DNA of 64,000 nucleotides from Pseudomonas sp. CHM02 (GCF_000612585.1 NZ_JFCA01000016.1:54804-118803); one strand, 5' to 3'. Positions 1 to 8,803 are shown, numbered from the stretch's first letter. Notes: generated by a model from the sequence alone, not told the origin. Numbers and translations are program-made.

Positions 1-282
1 GGCCACCACCTTGTCGAGTAGACCCGGTACCCAGGCCAATCCTTGTGCGGCAATCTTGAGCTTCTTGTCACCCTGCTTGATGAGGCTGTTGTTTTGAAAT
101 TCTTGGCCGGTGAAGTCGAGCAGGATGCCCTGGGCGATTTGCTCGACAGTTGCGCCAGGCGCTTCCCCGCCCGTCTCCGGGTCGTACTCGCCCGGCTCAG
201 TCTTGCTGATGGTCACGGGCTGGCCGAACTCTGTGATCATATCCAGAGCCGTCACGGCCATTTCGTCGTAGAAGGTGGCCAT
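1..282 (-). CDS. Putative phage head closure/neck protein (3' end cut by window)
   Basis: Minus-strand gene that runs off the left edge, so only the first 94 codons are seen. The start at 282 (MATFYDEM) is chosen over an ATG at 294 because a GGAG sequence sits just upstream of it. The visible protein begins with a helical segment and continues with a stretch like small head-completion proteins of siphophages (GxPVTISKTEPGEYDPETG). It lies directly after the head-tail connector gene, where a head closure or neck gene is expected. The function is inferred from position and general resemblance only. Confidence 0.6.
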   Translation of the reverse strand, partial: MATFYDEMAVTALDMITEFGQPVTISKTEPGEYDPETGGEAPGATVEQIAQGILLDFTGQEFQNNSLIKQGDKKLKIAAQGLAWVPGLLDKVVA

Positions 283-299
283 GGTGGTCTCCATTGCAG

Positions 300-803
300 C
301 TATGCGCGAATCGCGAACAACCCGCGCTTTTGTAGGTAGTCGGCAAATTGAGTAGCGCTCGGTCGATCGGGCGCCGCCGGCAAAAGCCGATTGCTGGTGT
401 TGGAGATCGTCGCGTATTCGCGGGTTACCGCACCTTCGACACGCTCCAGCGTCACAGCGCCCTTACGCTTGTCGATTGGGTCGATGTCGTCCTGATGGAT
501 CTCGGCGGCCAGGGCTATCTGGCCGTACTGGATCCGCGCCGGCAGGTAGTTATCTGGCTTGATCTGGCAGTCCAGCTCAACACCCCGACGCGGCCAGGCC
601 AGCGCCTGCTCGCTGCTCATCTTGCGGCCTTTCCAGGTTTTGCCATCCATCGCCAAGGCGGCCCGGCGCAACAACGCTTCCTGCTCGGGAACGCCCGCGG
701 GGATGACCGTGCCGAACTTCACGGCATACATGGCCAGGTCCTCGGCGCTCGCGTAGCTTTCGGCGTCCGGCTTACCGGTACCGTCCTCGATGATGAGTGT
801 CAT
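300..803 (-). CDS. DnaT-like phage head-tail connector protein
   Basis: 167 residues. The protein starts with a short strand (MTLIIEDGTG) and a SYAS motif, followed by helices with LLRRAALAMDG and KPDNYLPARI. This is the pattern of the phage 'DnaT-like ssDNA-binding' family (DnaT_2), which despite its name sits in head-completion clusters and is thought to join the portal ring to the tail. It lies between the capsid region and the head-closure gene, which supports the structural role. Identification is by pattern recognition. Confidence 0.7.
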   Translation of the reverse strand: MTLIIEDGTGKPDAESYASAEDLAMYAVKFGTVIPAGVPEQEALLRRAALAMDGKTWKGRKMSSEQALAWPRRGVELDCQIKPDNYLPARIQYGQIALAAEIHQDDIDPIDKRKGAVTLERVEGAVTREYATISNTSNRLLPAAPDRPSATQFADYLQKRGLFAIRA

Positions 804-806
804 GCG

Positions 807-860
807 TCAACTCGCTGGAATGGTTTGAAGATTGGCCACCGAGTCACCGGCAGCCAGCAT
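807..860 (-). CDS. Possible 17-residue peptide between structural genes
   Basis: ATG at 860 lies three bases after the stop of the upstream gene (TGATAATG), and the frame stops just before the connector gene. It would encode MLAAGDSVANLQTIPAS. The tight fit between two late genes suggests translational coupling, but a frame this short can occur by chance and no clear Shine-Dalgarno sequence is seen. Confidence 0.25.
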   Translation of the reverse strand: MLAAGDSVANLQTIPAS

Positions 861-862
861 TA

Positions 863-1453
863 TCACGCCTTGGGCAGATCAGCGACGAGCTTTTCCAAGG
901 ATTCTTTCGAGGCGTTGGCCCGGTACTGCACCTTGGCTTCGTCCAGCGTTGCTTTCAGCGCCGAGATTTCACCGGCTTCATCAGCCGGCGGCGCGATTGC
1001 AGCTTTCTTGAGCGCTTCGACCTCTCCCCGCAGCGTGTCGACCGTCAGCACCAGCCCATCACGCTCGGCGGTCAGTTCGCCAACCGAGTTATGGATGGTT
1101 CCCAACACTTCAAACAAGCGCAACGCCAACTCGCCAGCTTCTGGACGGTGGATTTCGCCAGCCTCCAGGCCGTCGATCAGCAGAACCATTGCGCCGCTCT
1201 CGGCCTGCAGATCGGCCAGCAGCTTAGATAGTTCGCTATCTGCAACCGCCTGCGTGCCGACAATAGCAGGCGCCGGCAACGCGACCACCTCAACGTCGAC
1301 ACCGGCATTTTCGTATGCCGTGACGATTTCAGGATAATCGCCTACCACGGTTACTGCCGTAGCATCACGCTCTACGCTGCGGAACAGCCCGGGGACGCGG
1401 TAACGCTTGCCGGGCTCAAAGCCGTCAAGCTGGTTCGTGTATACAAGTTCCAT
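863..1453 (-). CDS. Hypothetical phage structural-cluster protein with HeH/LEM-like C-terminus
   Basis: 196 residues from the ATG at 1453, which has GGAG six bases upstream; an ATG at 1474 has none. The N-terminus (MELVYTNQLDGFEPGKRYRV) suggests a small beta domain. The middle is a predicted coiled coil (about residues 75-150). The last 30 residues (LKATLDEAKVQYRANASKE) look like the short helix-extended-helix (HeH/LEM-like) motif often found at the end of phage structural proteins. It sits just after the capsid gene, where decoration or head-tail joining proteins occur. No specific function can be given. Confidence 0.6.
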   Translation of the reverse strand: MELVYTNQLDGFEPGKRYRVPGLFRSVERDATAVTVVGDYPEIVTAYENAGVDVEVVALPAPAIVGTQAVADSELSKLLADLQAESGAMVLLIDGLEAGEIHRPEAGELALRLFEVLGTIHNSVGELTAERDGLVLTVDTLRGEVEALKKAAIAPPADEAGEISALKATLDEAKVQYRANASKESLEKLVADLPKA

Positions 1454-1499
1454 CGGAATCTCCGTAGCGGCCATCGCTGGCCGCTTGCTGGGGTGGTAA

Positions 1500-2462
1500 T
1501 CAGCCGCCGACTGGTGGCGTGGTGGTGAGGTTAATCATCACGCCTGCGGTGACCTTATTGCTGTCCGAGTGCTTAACCCAGTTCGCAGCAGAGCCGACGG
1601 CCGCCAGGGTTGGATTGGTGCCACCAGTAGTTTCCTTCCAGCTGTAACCCAGCACGTCGATGTTGACGGTGCCCTCGGCGCGGTAGCCGATTGCCAGGTT
1701 TTCCTCGTCGTTCACGTCGTACGAACGGAAGCCAGGGGCCTGGGACTCGGTGATGACCACGGCGTTCGGCAGCAGGCCGAAGATCGCGTCCACTGGTGCC
1801 TTGTCGGTCACCAGAACCGGCTTGCCAAGGGTGCCAGGCAGGCCGCCGTAGATCACGACGCCAGCTTCTTCGTAGACTTTGTTCGCAATCGCCTCATCAA
1901 CGATGTCGAAGTAGGCCGACGAGTGCATGACCCACAGCGCGATGCGGCCGAACTTGTCGCCGAATTTGCGCATACCACGGGTCAGGGTCTTTTTGCCGTC
2001 GGTTTCAATGTTGGCGGAAACCACCATGGAGGCGTTCGAGCCGATGGCAGCTTTGAGCGCTCCGGTGGCGTACTCGATGAAGCCTTCGATGGTGGCATCA
2101 GCCACGTCGGCACCGATGATCTGGGAAAACTCTTCCACCGCACGGCCGCGACGTTTGAACGCCTCTTCGGTGGTTTGGTATGGGCCGTACTTCCACGGCG
2201 CCTTGACGCCTACGGCCTCGCCAGCGCCGATTTTCTTGGCGGTTACCTTGCCATCGGAGTTGACGTCACGGTGTTCCAGGCCCCCGCCGAGCTTGTAGAA
2301 AGCGCGCTTGCGGAAGTCACCCTGGATCAGTTCGTTGTCGAGGACGATTGCGCCGTTGGACGAGGCGTTGAACACGTCCAAGTTGTCCTGAATACGCTCC
2401 AGGTATGCGGTTTGCGCCTCATCGTTGTAGATGATCAGGTCGCTGTTTACAGTCGTTGGCAT
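1500..2462 (-). CDS. Major capsid protein
   Basis: 320 residues, in the expected place after the scaffold gene and before the connector genes. Features typical of this capsid group are the N-terminal phrase on tail-like helix and loop (YLERIQDNLDVFNASSNGAI), a basic E-loop-like segment (about 75-120) and the conserved central text MVVSANIETDGKKTLTRGM and IALWVMHSSAYFDIVDEAI, with the C-terminal NIDVLGYSWK. It would form the icosahedral shell (HK97 fold inferred). An AAGGGG-type ribosome site precedes the ATG at 2462. Confidence 0.85.
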   Translation of the reverse strand: MPTTVNSDLIIYNDEAQTAYLERIQDNLDVFNASSNGAIVLDNELIQGDFRKRAFYKLGGGLEHRDVNSDGKVTAKKIGAGEAVGVKAPWKYGPYQTTEEAFKRRGRAVEEFSQIIGADVADATIEGFIEYATGALKAAIGSNASMVVSANIETDGKKTLTRGMRKFGDKFGRIALWVMHSSAYFDIVDEAIANKVYEEAGVVIYGGLPGTLGKPVLVTDKAPVDAIFGLLPNAVVITESQAPGFRSYDVNDEENLAIGYRAEGTVNIDVLGYSWKETTGGTNPTLAAVGSAANWVKHSDSNKVTAGVMINLTTTPPVGG

Positions 2463-2474
2463 GGGTCTTTCCCC

Positions 2475-3203
2475 TTACTTGGGCAATGCGAGGTATGCGG
2501 TTTGGCCGTGCTTGCGCTGGAAATCGCGCTTCTGCTCGGAGGTCATTTCGGAGCGCTTCGATGCAGCCTGGCCGCCACCCCCGCCCGGGGCTTGTGTCCC
2601 TGAAGCCCTAGGCCACAGGTGAGGTGCGCTTTCGCGCAAGGATTCCGCCCATTCGAGCGGGGTCAGAGGAGTCTTGCCGTCTTTGCCGAGGATGGTCTGG
2701 CCATTCTCGTCAACAGCGACCGCTTCGCCCTCTTCGTTCAGCGAGAACACGCCTTTGGCGCGCAGGATGATGTCGTCGGTTGCTTCGGGGAGTGCACCAG
2801 CCTTCAAGGCCGCGCCGCGCACCGAGTCGCCCAGGACTTTGCCCTGGAACTTGGCGGCGAAGGCTTCGGCCTTCTCGGCGCGGCCGGTGACGGCCTTCAG
2901 TTGCTTGTCGTAGTCACCGCGCAGGCGCTCAGTACGACGATTGAACACTTCGTCAACCTTGCCCTCGGTCAGCAGCTTGGTTTCTTCGTCCTGACCGGCG
3001 CGGCTAAGCAAGCCTTTCACGGCGTCGATGTCGATGCCTTCGAACTGGGTTTCGAACTGGGTAAGCTTGGTGGTGGTGTCCTTCAGCTTTCCCAGCAGCT
3101 CGGAGTTTTTGGCTTTCAGGCCGGAAACAGATGCGTCAACGGCAGTCGCGATAGCATCCTTGATTGCCGGGTTTTCCAGGTCGATTGCGTTTTCTTCTGC
3201 CAC
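2475..3203 (-). CDS. Phage scaffolding protein
   Basis: 242 residues, starting with GTG at 3203 (AAGGGG nine bases upstream). Residues 15-110 are charged heptad-rich coiled coil (SGLKAKNSELLGKLKDTTTKLTQF), residues 110-175 a small folded part, and the tail is Gly-rich (APGGGGGQAA) then basic (KRSEMTSEQKRDFQRKHGQ), as in scaffold proteins whose basic end binds the capsid. It lies immediately upstream of the capsid gene and downstream of a terminator, so scaffold and capsid may be expressed as their own strong unit. No protease motif is visible. Confidence 0.8.
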   Translation of the reverse strand: MAEENAIDLENPAIKDAIATAVDASVSGLKAKNSELLGKLKDTTTKLTQFETQFEGIDIDAVKGLLSRAGQDEETKLLTEGKVDEVFNRRTERLRGDYDKQLKAVTGRAEKAEAFAAKFQGKVLGDSVRGAALKAGALPEATDDIILRAKGVFSLNEEGEAVAVDENGQTILGKDGKTPLTPLEWAESLRESAPHLWPRASGTQAPGGGGGQAASKRSEMTSEQKRDFQRKHGQTAYLALPK

Positions 3204-3244
3204 GGTGATGCACCCCTTAGGTATGTTCTGCCCGCTTTGCAGGC

Positions 3245-3270
3245 AATAAAAAACCGGCGCATGGCCGGCT
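3245..3270 (-). terminator. Rho-independent terminator, minus strand
   Basis: Read on the minus strand, GCCGG-CATGC-CCGGC-like stem (arms 3264-3268 and 3254-3258) is followed by TTTTTTATT. It lies between the minor head gene and the scaffold gene, so transcription from the terminase-portal genes is expected to be reduced or stopped before scaffold and capsid, or bypassed by antitermination. Confidence 0.75.
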
Positions 3271-3286
3271 GATTGAATGTGTTCGG

Positions 3287-4372
3287 TTAAATTCCGGCGC
3301 GCTCGAAGGCCAAAGGCTCCAAGCCCTTCATCTGCACCAGAGTCAGCGGCGCGAAGTTGCGATCAAGTTGCAGTTCGGTGAAGCGCTCAACTGTCAGGCC
3401 ACCCTCGCGAAACAGTTTTGCCCGCATCGGCCCGATTGCCTCGTCCTGAAACGCTGCTGGCTGATCTTTGAGCCAGTTGTAGTAGTCGAGACTGGCACTG
3501 ACCTGCCCTGCTCCGCCTGCGCCTACTGCCGCACGTGTCGCCCCCTTGGCGAACATATCGCTGAGCTTGGTCAGCAAGACAAACGTGGTGCGGCAATTCG
3601 GATGAAACGGCGGTCGCGGCCCTGACGTTACGGGAAACCGCCGACCATCCAGTGAGCGGCATTGCTGGCTGGTCTTGCTGTCCAACGTCGCAACGATTTG
3701 GATCTCGGACACGATGTCGGTGTTGGCCTTTGCCACCTCCATGCGCGCCTGAGACGACACATGCTGAATCGCGGTGTGCACGATGGTGCTGGCATTGCGG
3801 TTGGTGGTCGCTAGGACGCCGTCTTTGTATCCGGCCGCCTTGGTGCCGCGAATGTTGCGGATGATTTGGAAGTTCGTCTGCCCTTCGAAGAAGCCCTGCC
3901 GGATGGTGCCGGTGACTCGCTCACGCTCAGCACTGGTCCAGCCCTTGATGAAGGCCTTGAGTAGCTTCCCGCCACCAGTGCCGCGCACGCTGAGTGGGTT
4001 CGTCAGCACCGCTGTGCGGATTGCCGCAGCAGTGGGTGCCACGACATCGAGCGAAACGCCCACCGGTGCAGACTTGGCCAGGCTGGTCGCCTCGAACTCA
4101 GCCTCGTAGTTCGCGATATCCACCAGGTCGAGGTTCAGTTGCGCGCTGTAGCGGTCAAAGATGCCCAGCAACAGGCTGTCCACTTCCTTCAGCAACGCTT
4201 CCAGACGCTTAACGTTGTACTCAGTCAGGTCCGACTGGGTGAGCCGGTCACGGATCGAGCGGTCAATCTCCTTGAGGAAGGGGGCGAACTTGCCCACCTC
4301 CCCTGCCTTCAGCTTTTCGAGGAAGACAGCGTGCCGGATCGTGGCATCAAGTATCGCTTGGTTCGCCGCCAT
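3287..4372 (-). CDS. Phage minor head protein (SPP1 gp7/Mu gpF-like head morphogenesis)
   Basis: 361 residues. The C-terminal half contains the hallmark of the Mu gpF/SPP1 gp7 group: TLDSKTSQQCRSLDG followed by RPPFHPNCRTT, with two cysteines and a histidine that may bind metal. The N-terminal half is helical. Proteins of this family attach to the portal and are packaged in small copy number, helping DNA ejection or head assembly. The gene overlaps the end of the portal gene by 26 bases (4347-4372), consistent with coupled translation. Confidence 0.85.
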   Translation of the reverse strand: MAANQAILDATIRHAVFLEKLKAGEVGKFAPFLKEIDRSIRDRLTQSDLTEYNVKRLEALLKEVDSLLLGIFDRYSAQLNLDLVDIANYEAEFEATSLAKSAPVGVSLDVVAPTAAAIRTAVLTNPLSVRGTGGGKLLKAFIKGWTSAERERVTGTIRQGFFEGQTNFQIIRNIRGTKAAGYKDGVLATTNRNASTIVHTAIQHVSSQARMEVAKANTDIVSEIQIVATLDSKTSQQCRSLDGRRFPVTSGPRPPFHPNCRTTFVLLTKLSDMFAKGATRAAVGAGGAGQVSASLDYYNWLKDQPAAFQDEAIGPMRAKLFREGGLTVERFTELQLDRNFAPLTLVQMKGLEPLAFERAGI

Positions 4373-5765
4373 CTACTTTGCCCTCATCTTCTAGGCCCAG
4401 GCCGTCGCCCTGCTCTTCCAGCTCGCCGTCGATCTGCTGGTCAGTGCGCTCCGGCGCGATCAGCCCCAGTTTGCGCAGGTATGCCCGCAGATCGGCCTTG
4501 GCGAAGCCGCCGTTCTGCCACAAGCCAACCAGGGCCGTGATCATTTGCGGATCAGCTGTCAGCTCAACGAACTCTTGGTTGACCTGGTAGGCAACCTTCT
4601 TGTCAGCGATGCCCATGTAGGCGCAGCACCACATGATGGCTCGCGTGTAGGCTTCGCTGACGTTTGCCACGCAGCCGGCAAGGACCGACGTCGATGCTGA
4701 TTGATCCCCGCGCGACTCGGTGGCGGTCTTGGTGGCGAGTGATGCCACCACCATCCGGGCGCCCAGTTCGATCATCATCTGGTTCTTGTCGGCCATTGCC
4801 TCCTTAACCAGCGTGTTCGGTAGTGGCTGCGCGTAACCGAACTGGCCGCCAGCTGGCAGCATCATCGGGGCCCTGGAGCCGACATAAATGCCGTTTTTCT
4901 CCATCCAGTCGCGCCAAGACTCATCGAGTCCGCTAATCCACGGCTGGGCCTGCCCGCACCAGAACACACTGTCCTCATAGTCAGCGCTGTTGCGGTAATG
5001 GCCCAGGTTGATCATGGCAATGTCGTACAGCGGCGACTCGTCGATGCTTGGATCGTTGTTCTGCGCACCGACGAAGGTGAACGGAATTTCCTTCAGTCGC
5101 CCGCCGGCACCTACAGGCTGGAACTCTTCGACAATCGTCAACGGACCGCCACTTTCAGGACCTGACCGACGCCAGACACGGCAAACAAAGCCGTCATCCT
5201 CCAGGGCAAGCTCCCGGTATTGCTCAACCGTCTTGAAGCCGAAGCCGTCAGGGATCTCCGGCGACTCCTTCAGCACCACCAGGGTCAGAACGCTATGACC
5301 ATTTACCATGCCGGTGCGCCAGTTGATGATGTCCTCGGCGCAGTAGGTGAGGATCACAGCGTGCCCACCGATACCGTTGTCTTGGTGGTAGTCGACGTAC
5401 AGGCCATGCCGGCCAGCCTCCAACACCTTTTCCAGCGTGCCTTGGGAGTGCTGGTAAATGCTCACCCCGGAACCGTTGGCGTTGTCTTGCAGGTATTCCA
5501 GCTTTTTGGGCACTGTCAGCGTCGGGTCTTTATGGAAGGCCAGGCCCAGCAGCCCGTTACGGGTGTGCCCGGTGGCGTTCTTGAACACTGCCCGCTCGCG
5601 GTAGGCCCGGTTCCGGTCTTCGTTCTCCGGCGACTTGTCGTGTGCGTTGATGTACGGCAGCCGATCGACTACACGGTGCTGACCCGCGCAGACGTCGCGG
5701 ACGGTAGCCCAGCGGTCCAGCACTGCCGTGTATTCCGCCCGCTTGAAGGAGACGTCGTTGCTCAT
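4347..5765 (-). CDS. Phage portal protein (DUF4055 family)
   Basis: 472 residues from the ATG at 5765, which overlaps the terminase stop as ATGA. The sequence has the DUF4055 pattern: N-terminal RWATVRDVCAGQHRVV, the YRERAVFKNATGHTRNGLLGLAF segment split by short helices, then NLGHYRNSADYEDSVFWCGQ and the crown-like SRGDQSASTSVLAG region. The acidic C-terminus (EEQGDGLGLEDEG) is common in portals. The dodecameric portal is the DNA entry channel of the head and docks TerL. The position directly after terL supports the call. Confidence 0.88.
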   Translation of the reverse strand: MSNDVSFKRAEYTAVLDRWATVRDVCAGQHRVVDRLPYINAHDKSPENEDRNRAYRERAVFKNATGHTRNGLLGLAFHKDPTLTVPKKLEYLQDNANGSGVSIYQHSQGTLEKVLEAGRHGLYVDYHQDNGIGGHAVILTYCAEDIINWRTGMVNGHSVLTLVVLKESPEIPDGFGFKTVEQYRELALEDDGFVCRVWRRSGPESGGPLTIVEEFQPVGAGGRLKEIPFTFVGAQNNDPSIDESPLYDIAMINLGHYRNSADYEDSVFWCGQAQPWISGLDESWRDWMEKNGIYVGSRAPMMLPAGGQFGYAQPLPNTLVKEAMADKNQMMIELGARMVVASLATKTATESRGDQSASTSVLAGCVANVSEAYTRAIMWCCAYMGIADKKVAYQVNQEFVELTADPQMITALVGLWQNGGFAKADLRAYLRKLGLIAPERTDQQIDGELEEQGDGLGLEDEGKVDGGEPSDT

Positions 5766-7063
5766 CGGGCGTATCCCATTTTGATAGCGGTGACCGGTTT
5801 GATGATCGGGTACTCGCGGTGGATGAAGTAGCCGCCGGCGTCGTTCGCGTGATCGATTCCGGCGCTTTTGTCTGGCTCCCCGTTCGCGCCCCACACCTGC
5901 TGCTCCAGGCCGTCGGCGTAGGTTGGGCAGGTGAACGGATTGACAAGGTAGCGGCGCTCGCCCTGCGCATTGCAGAAGACGGCGTTCATTGCGTTGATTC
6001 GGTCCTTCACCGGCGGGTTTGCCGCTGGAGCGATGACCGCGAAACCGGCCTGTTTCAGCATGGCCAGGTCGGTAATGCTGGCGTTCACGGACTTGCGTGA
6101 ATCACCCGAGGCATCCGGGTAGATCCTGATCTCGCACGTCTTCTTGAAGTCGTTGCCGTCGTGCTGCCAGTAGCGTTCCTTGATGCGGCGGATCATGTCG
6201 GGCGTGTCGTAGCCATCGATCAGCTCATCTACGGCCCTGGGCAACCCCTGGTCGCGCTTAACGTGAGTAATCGCCGCCATCTTGCCGACGTTGAAGTCCA
6301 TCCCGATGAACAGGGGCTCACCAGGCTGCACGGTGTCGAAGCACTCGTTGAGCTTGCGGTCGTAGGCCGTGTAGATCGTGCCGGAAGTCAGGTTGACGAA
6401 CTGGCCCTTGAGGTATGCCATGATCAGTTGTGGCGGATACGACTCCATCAGGGAGGCGATGTAGTCATCCGGCAGGTTCAGCTCGTTGTCGAACGTGCTG
6501 GCCTGCACCAGGCCATACATCTCCTTGAGCGACGGCTTGTCGCGCAGCTGCTTCACGAACTGCAGGAAGACGAACTTGAAGCCTTCCGGCGTCGTGGTGA
6601 CATCCACCCCGTTCTTCAGCCCAGGCAGGTTGTAGCGCATCCGGGCAATGATCTTGCGCCAGGCCTGCTGTGCTTTGACAGCAGTCAGCACGTCCAGCTC
6701 ATCCACCAGGGCATGGCCGATCTTGAAACCCACGATGGTCTGCGGCTTCTCCATCGACCGGCAAATCACAGTGCCGCGATACTGCCGTCCGCTGTAGATG
6801 TGAACTTCGTGGTTCGCCTGGTTGATCTTGGTCTTCAGCCCCCAGTCGTAGGCCACCTCATCCATGGTCGGGTAGAAGATGTCCCGGATCTGCGGGTAAG
6901 TCGGTGCGAAGTATCCAGCGTTAACGCCAGGCCACTCCATGAAGTGCTTGCTCAGCGCCGAGCACCCGACCCAGGTCTTGCCTGATCCGAACCCGGCAAC
7001 AAACGCACGGAATTTGTGGGGCAGCGTGAGGAACTGAGCCTGCGGAACATTAAGGCTCGGCAT
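5762..7063 (-). CDS. terL: Terminase large subunit
   Basis: 433 residues, the usual size for TerL. The Walker A motif GFGSGKT is at 24-30, a Walker B-like VDELD at 120-124, and a coupling-type TTTPEGFKF soon after. The nuclease domain starts with IGMDFNVG near residue 255, whose Asp would bind catalytic metal, and continues with YPDASGDSRK. The enzyme pumps phage DNA into the prohead and cuts it. It overlaps the small subunit gene by 14 bases and the portal gene by 4 bases. Confidence 0.93.
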   Translation of the reverse strand: MPSLNVPQAQFLTLPHKFRAFVAGFGSGKTWVGCSALSKHFMEWPGVNAGYFAPTYPQIRDIFYPTMDEVAYDWGLKTKINQANHEVHIYSGRQYRGTVICRSMEKPQTIVGFKIGHALVDELDVLTAVKAQQAWRKIIARMRYNLPGLKNGVDVTTTPEGFKFVFLQFVKQLRDKPSLKEMYGLVQASTFDNELNLPDDYIASLMESYPPQLIMAYLKGQFVNLTSGTIYTAYDRKLNECFDTVQPGEPLFIGMDFNVGKMAAITHVKRDQGLPRAVDELIDGYDTPDMIRRIKERYWQHDGNDFKKTCEIRIYPDASGDSRKSVNASITDLAMLKQAGFAVIAPAANPPVKDRINAMNAVFCNAQGERRYLVNPFTCPTYADGLEQQVWGANGEPDKSAGIDHANDAGGYFIHREYPIIKPVTAIKMGYAR

Positions 7064-7511
7064 TCGGCTTCCTCGCGTCCACCACGTCGACCTGGATGCG
7101 GGTCGGGATTACCGGTTCGTCGCCAGCCTCTTCTTTCTTGGAGCGATTGACGAACATATCGCCGGTTTCTTTCGCGGCCTGCTCGAGGATCTGCATGGCC
7201 AGGCCGATGTTCTTCATCGATTCGGCCTTCTCCACGAAGCGGTTCATGGCGCGGAGGCGAAATGCACGGTTGGCGATCGGGATATCGACAGTCTCTTCCC
7301 TGAAGCGCTTGCGGCACTCTTCAAAAAACGTTTTCCACTTCTGCCCTAGGTCACGACCGGAATACTTGGTTGGGTCGTATCGCTCACACAGTTGGCGGGA
7401 CAACTCGATGCCGTATTGCTCCTTGACGGCCTGACAAACCTGACTGGGGGTGTCGAAGCAGGCCAGGGCTTGGACAATAAAGGCCTTCACCTCATCTTTC
7501 AGGGCTGCCAT
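7050..7511 (-). CDS. terS: Terminase small subunit (DUF2280)
   Basis: 153 residues from the ATG at 7511; an in-frame TTG at 7529 is less likely because family members start MAALKDEVKAFIVQ. The N-terminal part (ACFDTPSQVCQAVKEQYGIELSRQ) is a helix-turn-helix that should bind the packaging site, and the middle helices (NRAFRLRAMNRFVEKAE) would form the ring. DUF2280 proteins are found beside TerL in many phages. The overlap with terL supports a joint role in DNA packaging. Confidence 0.85.
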   Translation of the reverse strand: MAALKDEVKAFIVQALACFDTPSQVCQAVKEQYGIELSRQLCERYDPTKYSGRDLGQKWKTFFEECRKRFREETVDIPIANRAFRLRAMNRFVEKAESMKNIGLAMQILEQAAKETGDMFVNRSKKEEAGDEPVIPTRIQVDVVDARKPNAEP

Positions 7512-7542
7512 AGATTCGTTTTCCGTCAAGGGCTGTCAAGGA

Positions 7543-8172
7543 TTAAGCCAGCTTGAGCAGACAGGTTCCGCAGGCCCTCGCAATGTTCAATTTCCCCACC
7601 TCAGCAGGACTGTTTGCAGCATCCACCAACGCTTGAACGTCAGGGCTCGCGCCGTAGCGGCGGACGACACCGACGAACTCTTCTACGTCGTGGCCGCGCA
7701 TCTCCAGCTTGGGTGCGCCGTCCTTGGTGAAGACTGGTTGGCCGTACTTATCCAGGGCATGAGCGATGTGATAAAGCTCATGCTCAACAAGGGCGCAAAA
7801 GTCGGTGTCGCTGCACTCGGCGCAGTAGTCGGCAGCCAAGGTGATGATGAAGGCCGGCACGTCGCCGAACCAATCGCGCATCTGTTGCTCCATCCGTGCC
7901 TTCTGCCAACCGCCGGCGCGGAACGCTACCTGTTCGGCCTGGCCCAGGACTGTCCGGCCCTGCCTCTCGAAGCTGGACGACGCCCACATGACCCGGATGT
8001 CTGCATCCAGAAGGTGGGCATGGTCTTCGTTGTGAATGCTGCCGGTGTCGGCAAGGATCTCGGCTTGGAGCCATTCCCATACTTCAGGGGCTGGAGTAAG
8101 GCGAATGCCGAAGTCGGATAGATCGGACAGCTCAAGCAGTGTCGATGGAGGGTATGGACGAGCTATTGTCAT
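7543..8172 (-). CDS. Putative phage zinc metallopeptidase (SprT-like)
   Basis: 209 residues. The ATG at 8172 is chosen because AGAGGGTG precedes it. Residues 131-135 are HELYH, a zincin HExxH site in a hydrophobic helix (VEHELYHIAHAL), followed by a downstream KLEMRGHDVEEFVG that may give the third ligand and Met-turn region. This is the phage putative metallopeptidase group. The substrate is unknown; a role in head maturation is possible because it precedes the terminase genes, but a role in host takeover cannot be excluded. Its promoter probably lies in 8173-8257, opposite to a plus-strand gene. Confidence 0.75.
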   Translation of the reverse strand: MTIARPYPPSTLLELSDLSDFGIRLTPAPEVWEWLQAEILADTGSIHNEDHAHLLDADIRVMWASSSFERQGRTVLGQAEQVAFRAGGWQKARMEQQMRDWFGDVPAFIITLAADYCAECSDTDFCALVEHELYHIAHALDKYGQPVFTKDGAPKLEMRGHDVEEFVGVVRRYGASPDVQALVDAANSPAEVGKLNIARACGTCLLKLA

Positions 8173-8257
8173 ATCACCCTCTTGAAAGCTGCGCGTAACT
8201 TGATGAGGCGACCATTTACCAGTATTGATGCTGCTCCAACACTCAAGGAGCAAGACG

Positions 8258-8509
8258 ATGAAGTTTAAGGTAAAGGCCTACTACAACCAGTCAAAACATC
8301 GGGCGCTAGCCATTCCAGATGAGAAAACGCTGAACGATCTATCGGATGAGCAAAAGCTCTGGATAGGCCCGCAAGTGGAGGAGCAGCTCAGAGAGCTCGA
8401 TACATCCGAAAAACTCATCGGCTTCGACCCCCAAACTGTTTGGGATGACTTCCAGTCTAAGGGCTTCTCTACCTACGAGATCACCGCCACGGTGAAAGTG
8501 ATCAAATAG
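8258..8509 (+). CDS. Hypothetical small protein, moron-like
   Basis: 83 residues from the ATG at 8258, with AAGGAG seven bases upstream. It stands alone on the plus strand inside a minus-strand late region, so it has its own promoter, probably in the 85 bases shared with the divergent metallopeptidase gene. The protein (MKFKVKAYYNQSKHRALAIP) is charged with alternating hydrophobic residues at both ends (YEITATVKVIK), suggesting a small alpha/beta fold. I do not recognise a family. Such lone reversed genes in prophages are often expressed in the lysogen. Confidence 0.65.
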   Translation: MKFKVKAYYNQSKHRALAIPDEKTLNDLSDEQKLWIGPQVEEQLRELDTSEKLIGFDPQTVWDDFQSKGFSTYEITATVKVIK

Positions 8510-8517
8510 TCTTAACC

Positions 8518-8546
8518 TAAAAGCGTGCCGCTCTCACCTGCGGCAC
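8518..8546 (-). terminator. Probable terminator, minus strand
   Basis: Perfect 7-bp inverted repeat GTGCCGC / GCGGCAC (8525-8531 and 8540-8546) with an 8-base loop, followed on the minus strand by GCTTTT. It closes the small minus-strand operon that ends at 8549 before it would run into the opposing plus-strand gene. Confidence 0.6.
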
Positions 8547-8548
8547 AC

Positions 8549-8803
8549 CTACCCCTCCCCACCCTTCAGCAGCACATCGATCAGCTTCTGCTCCCCCAGG
8601 CGCATCGCACCCAAGCACTGTAGGTCGTCGCACTTTGGGCCAAGGCCAAATACCGTGACCTCTCCCTTCGCGCCGATCAGCGTCAAGGCGCCTACGGTGC
8701 ACTCGGGATGCTCACCGGCATCAAGGTTGTCGGCGATCTTGCGCAGAGTCTTGGCAGCATCGCGCCAGCCCTCCCGCTTGAACTCCAGAACCTTGATGGT
8801 CAT
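8549..8803 (-). CDS. Hypothetical phage protein
   Basis: 84 residues beginning MTIKVLEFKREGWRDAAKTL. It has an N-terminal strand, a helix (AAKTLRKIADNLDAG) and a C-terminal part with two cysteines (PKCDDLQCLGAM). Its ATG overlaps the stop of the next gene upstream (8800-8803, ATGA), so the two are translated together. Similar short proteins occur near lysis and packaging genes in Pseudomonas phages, but no function is known to me. Confidence 0.65.
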   Translation of the reverse strand: MTIKVLEFKREGWRDAAKTLRKIADNLDAGEHPECTVGALTLIGAKGEVTVFGLGPKCDDLQCLGAMRLGEQKLIDVLLKGGEG

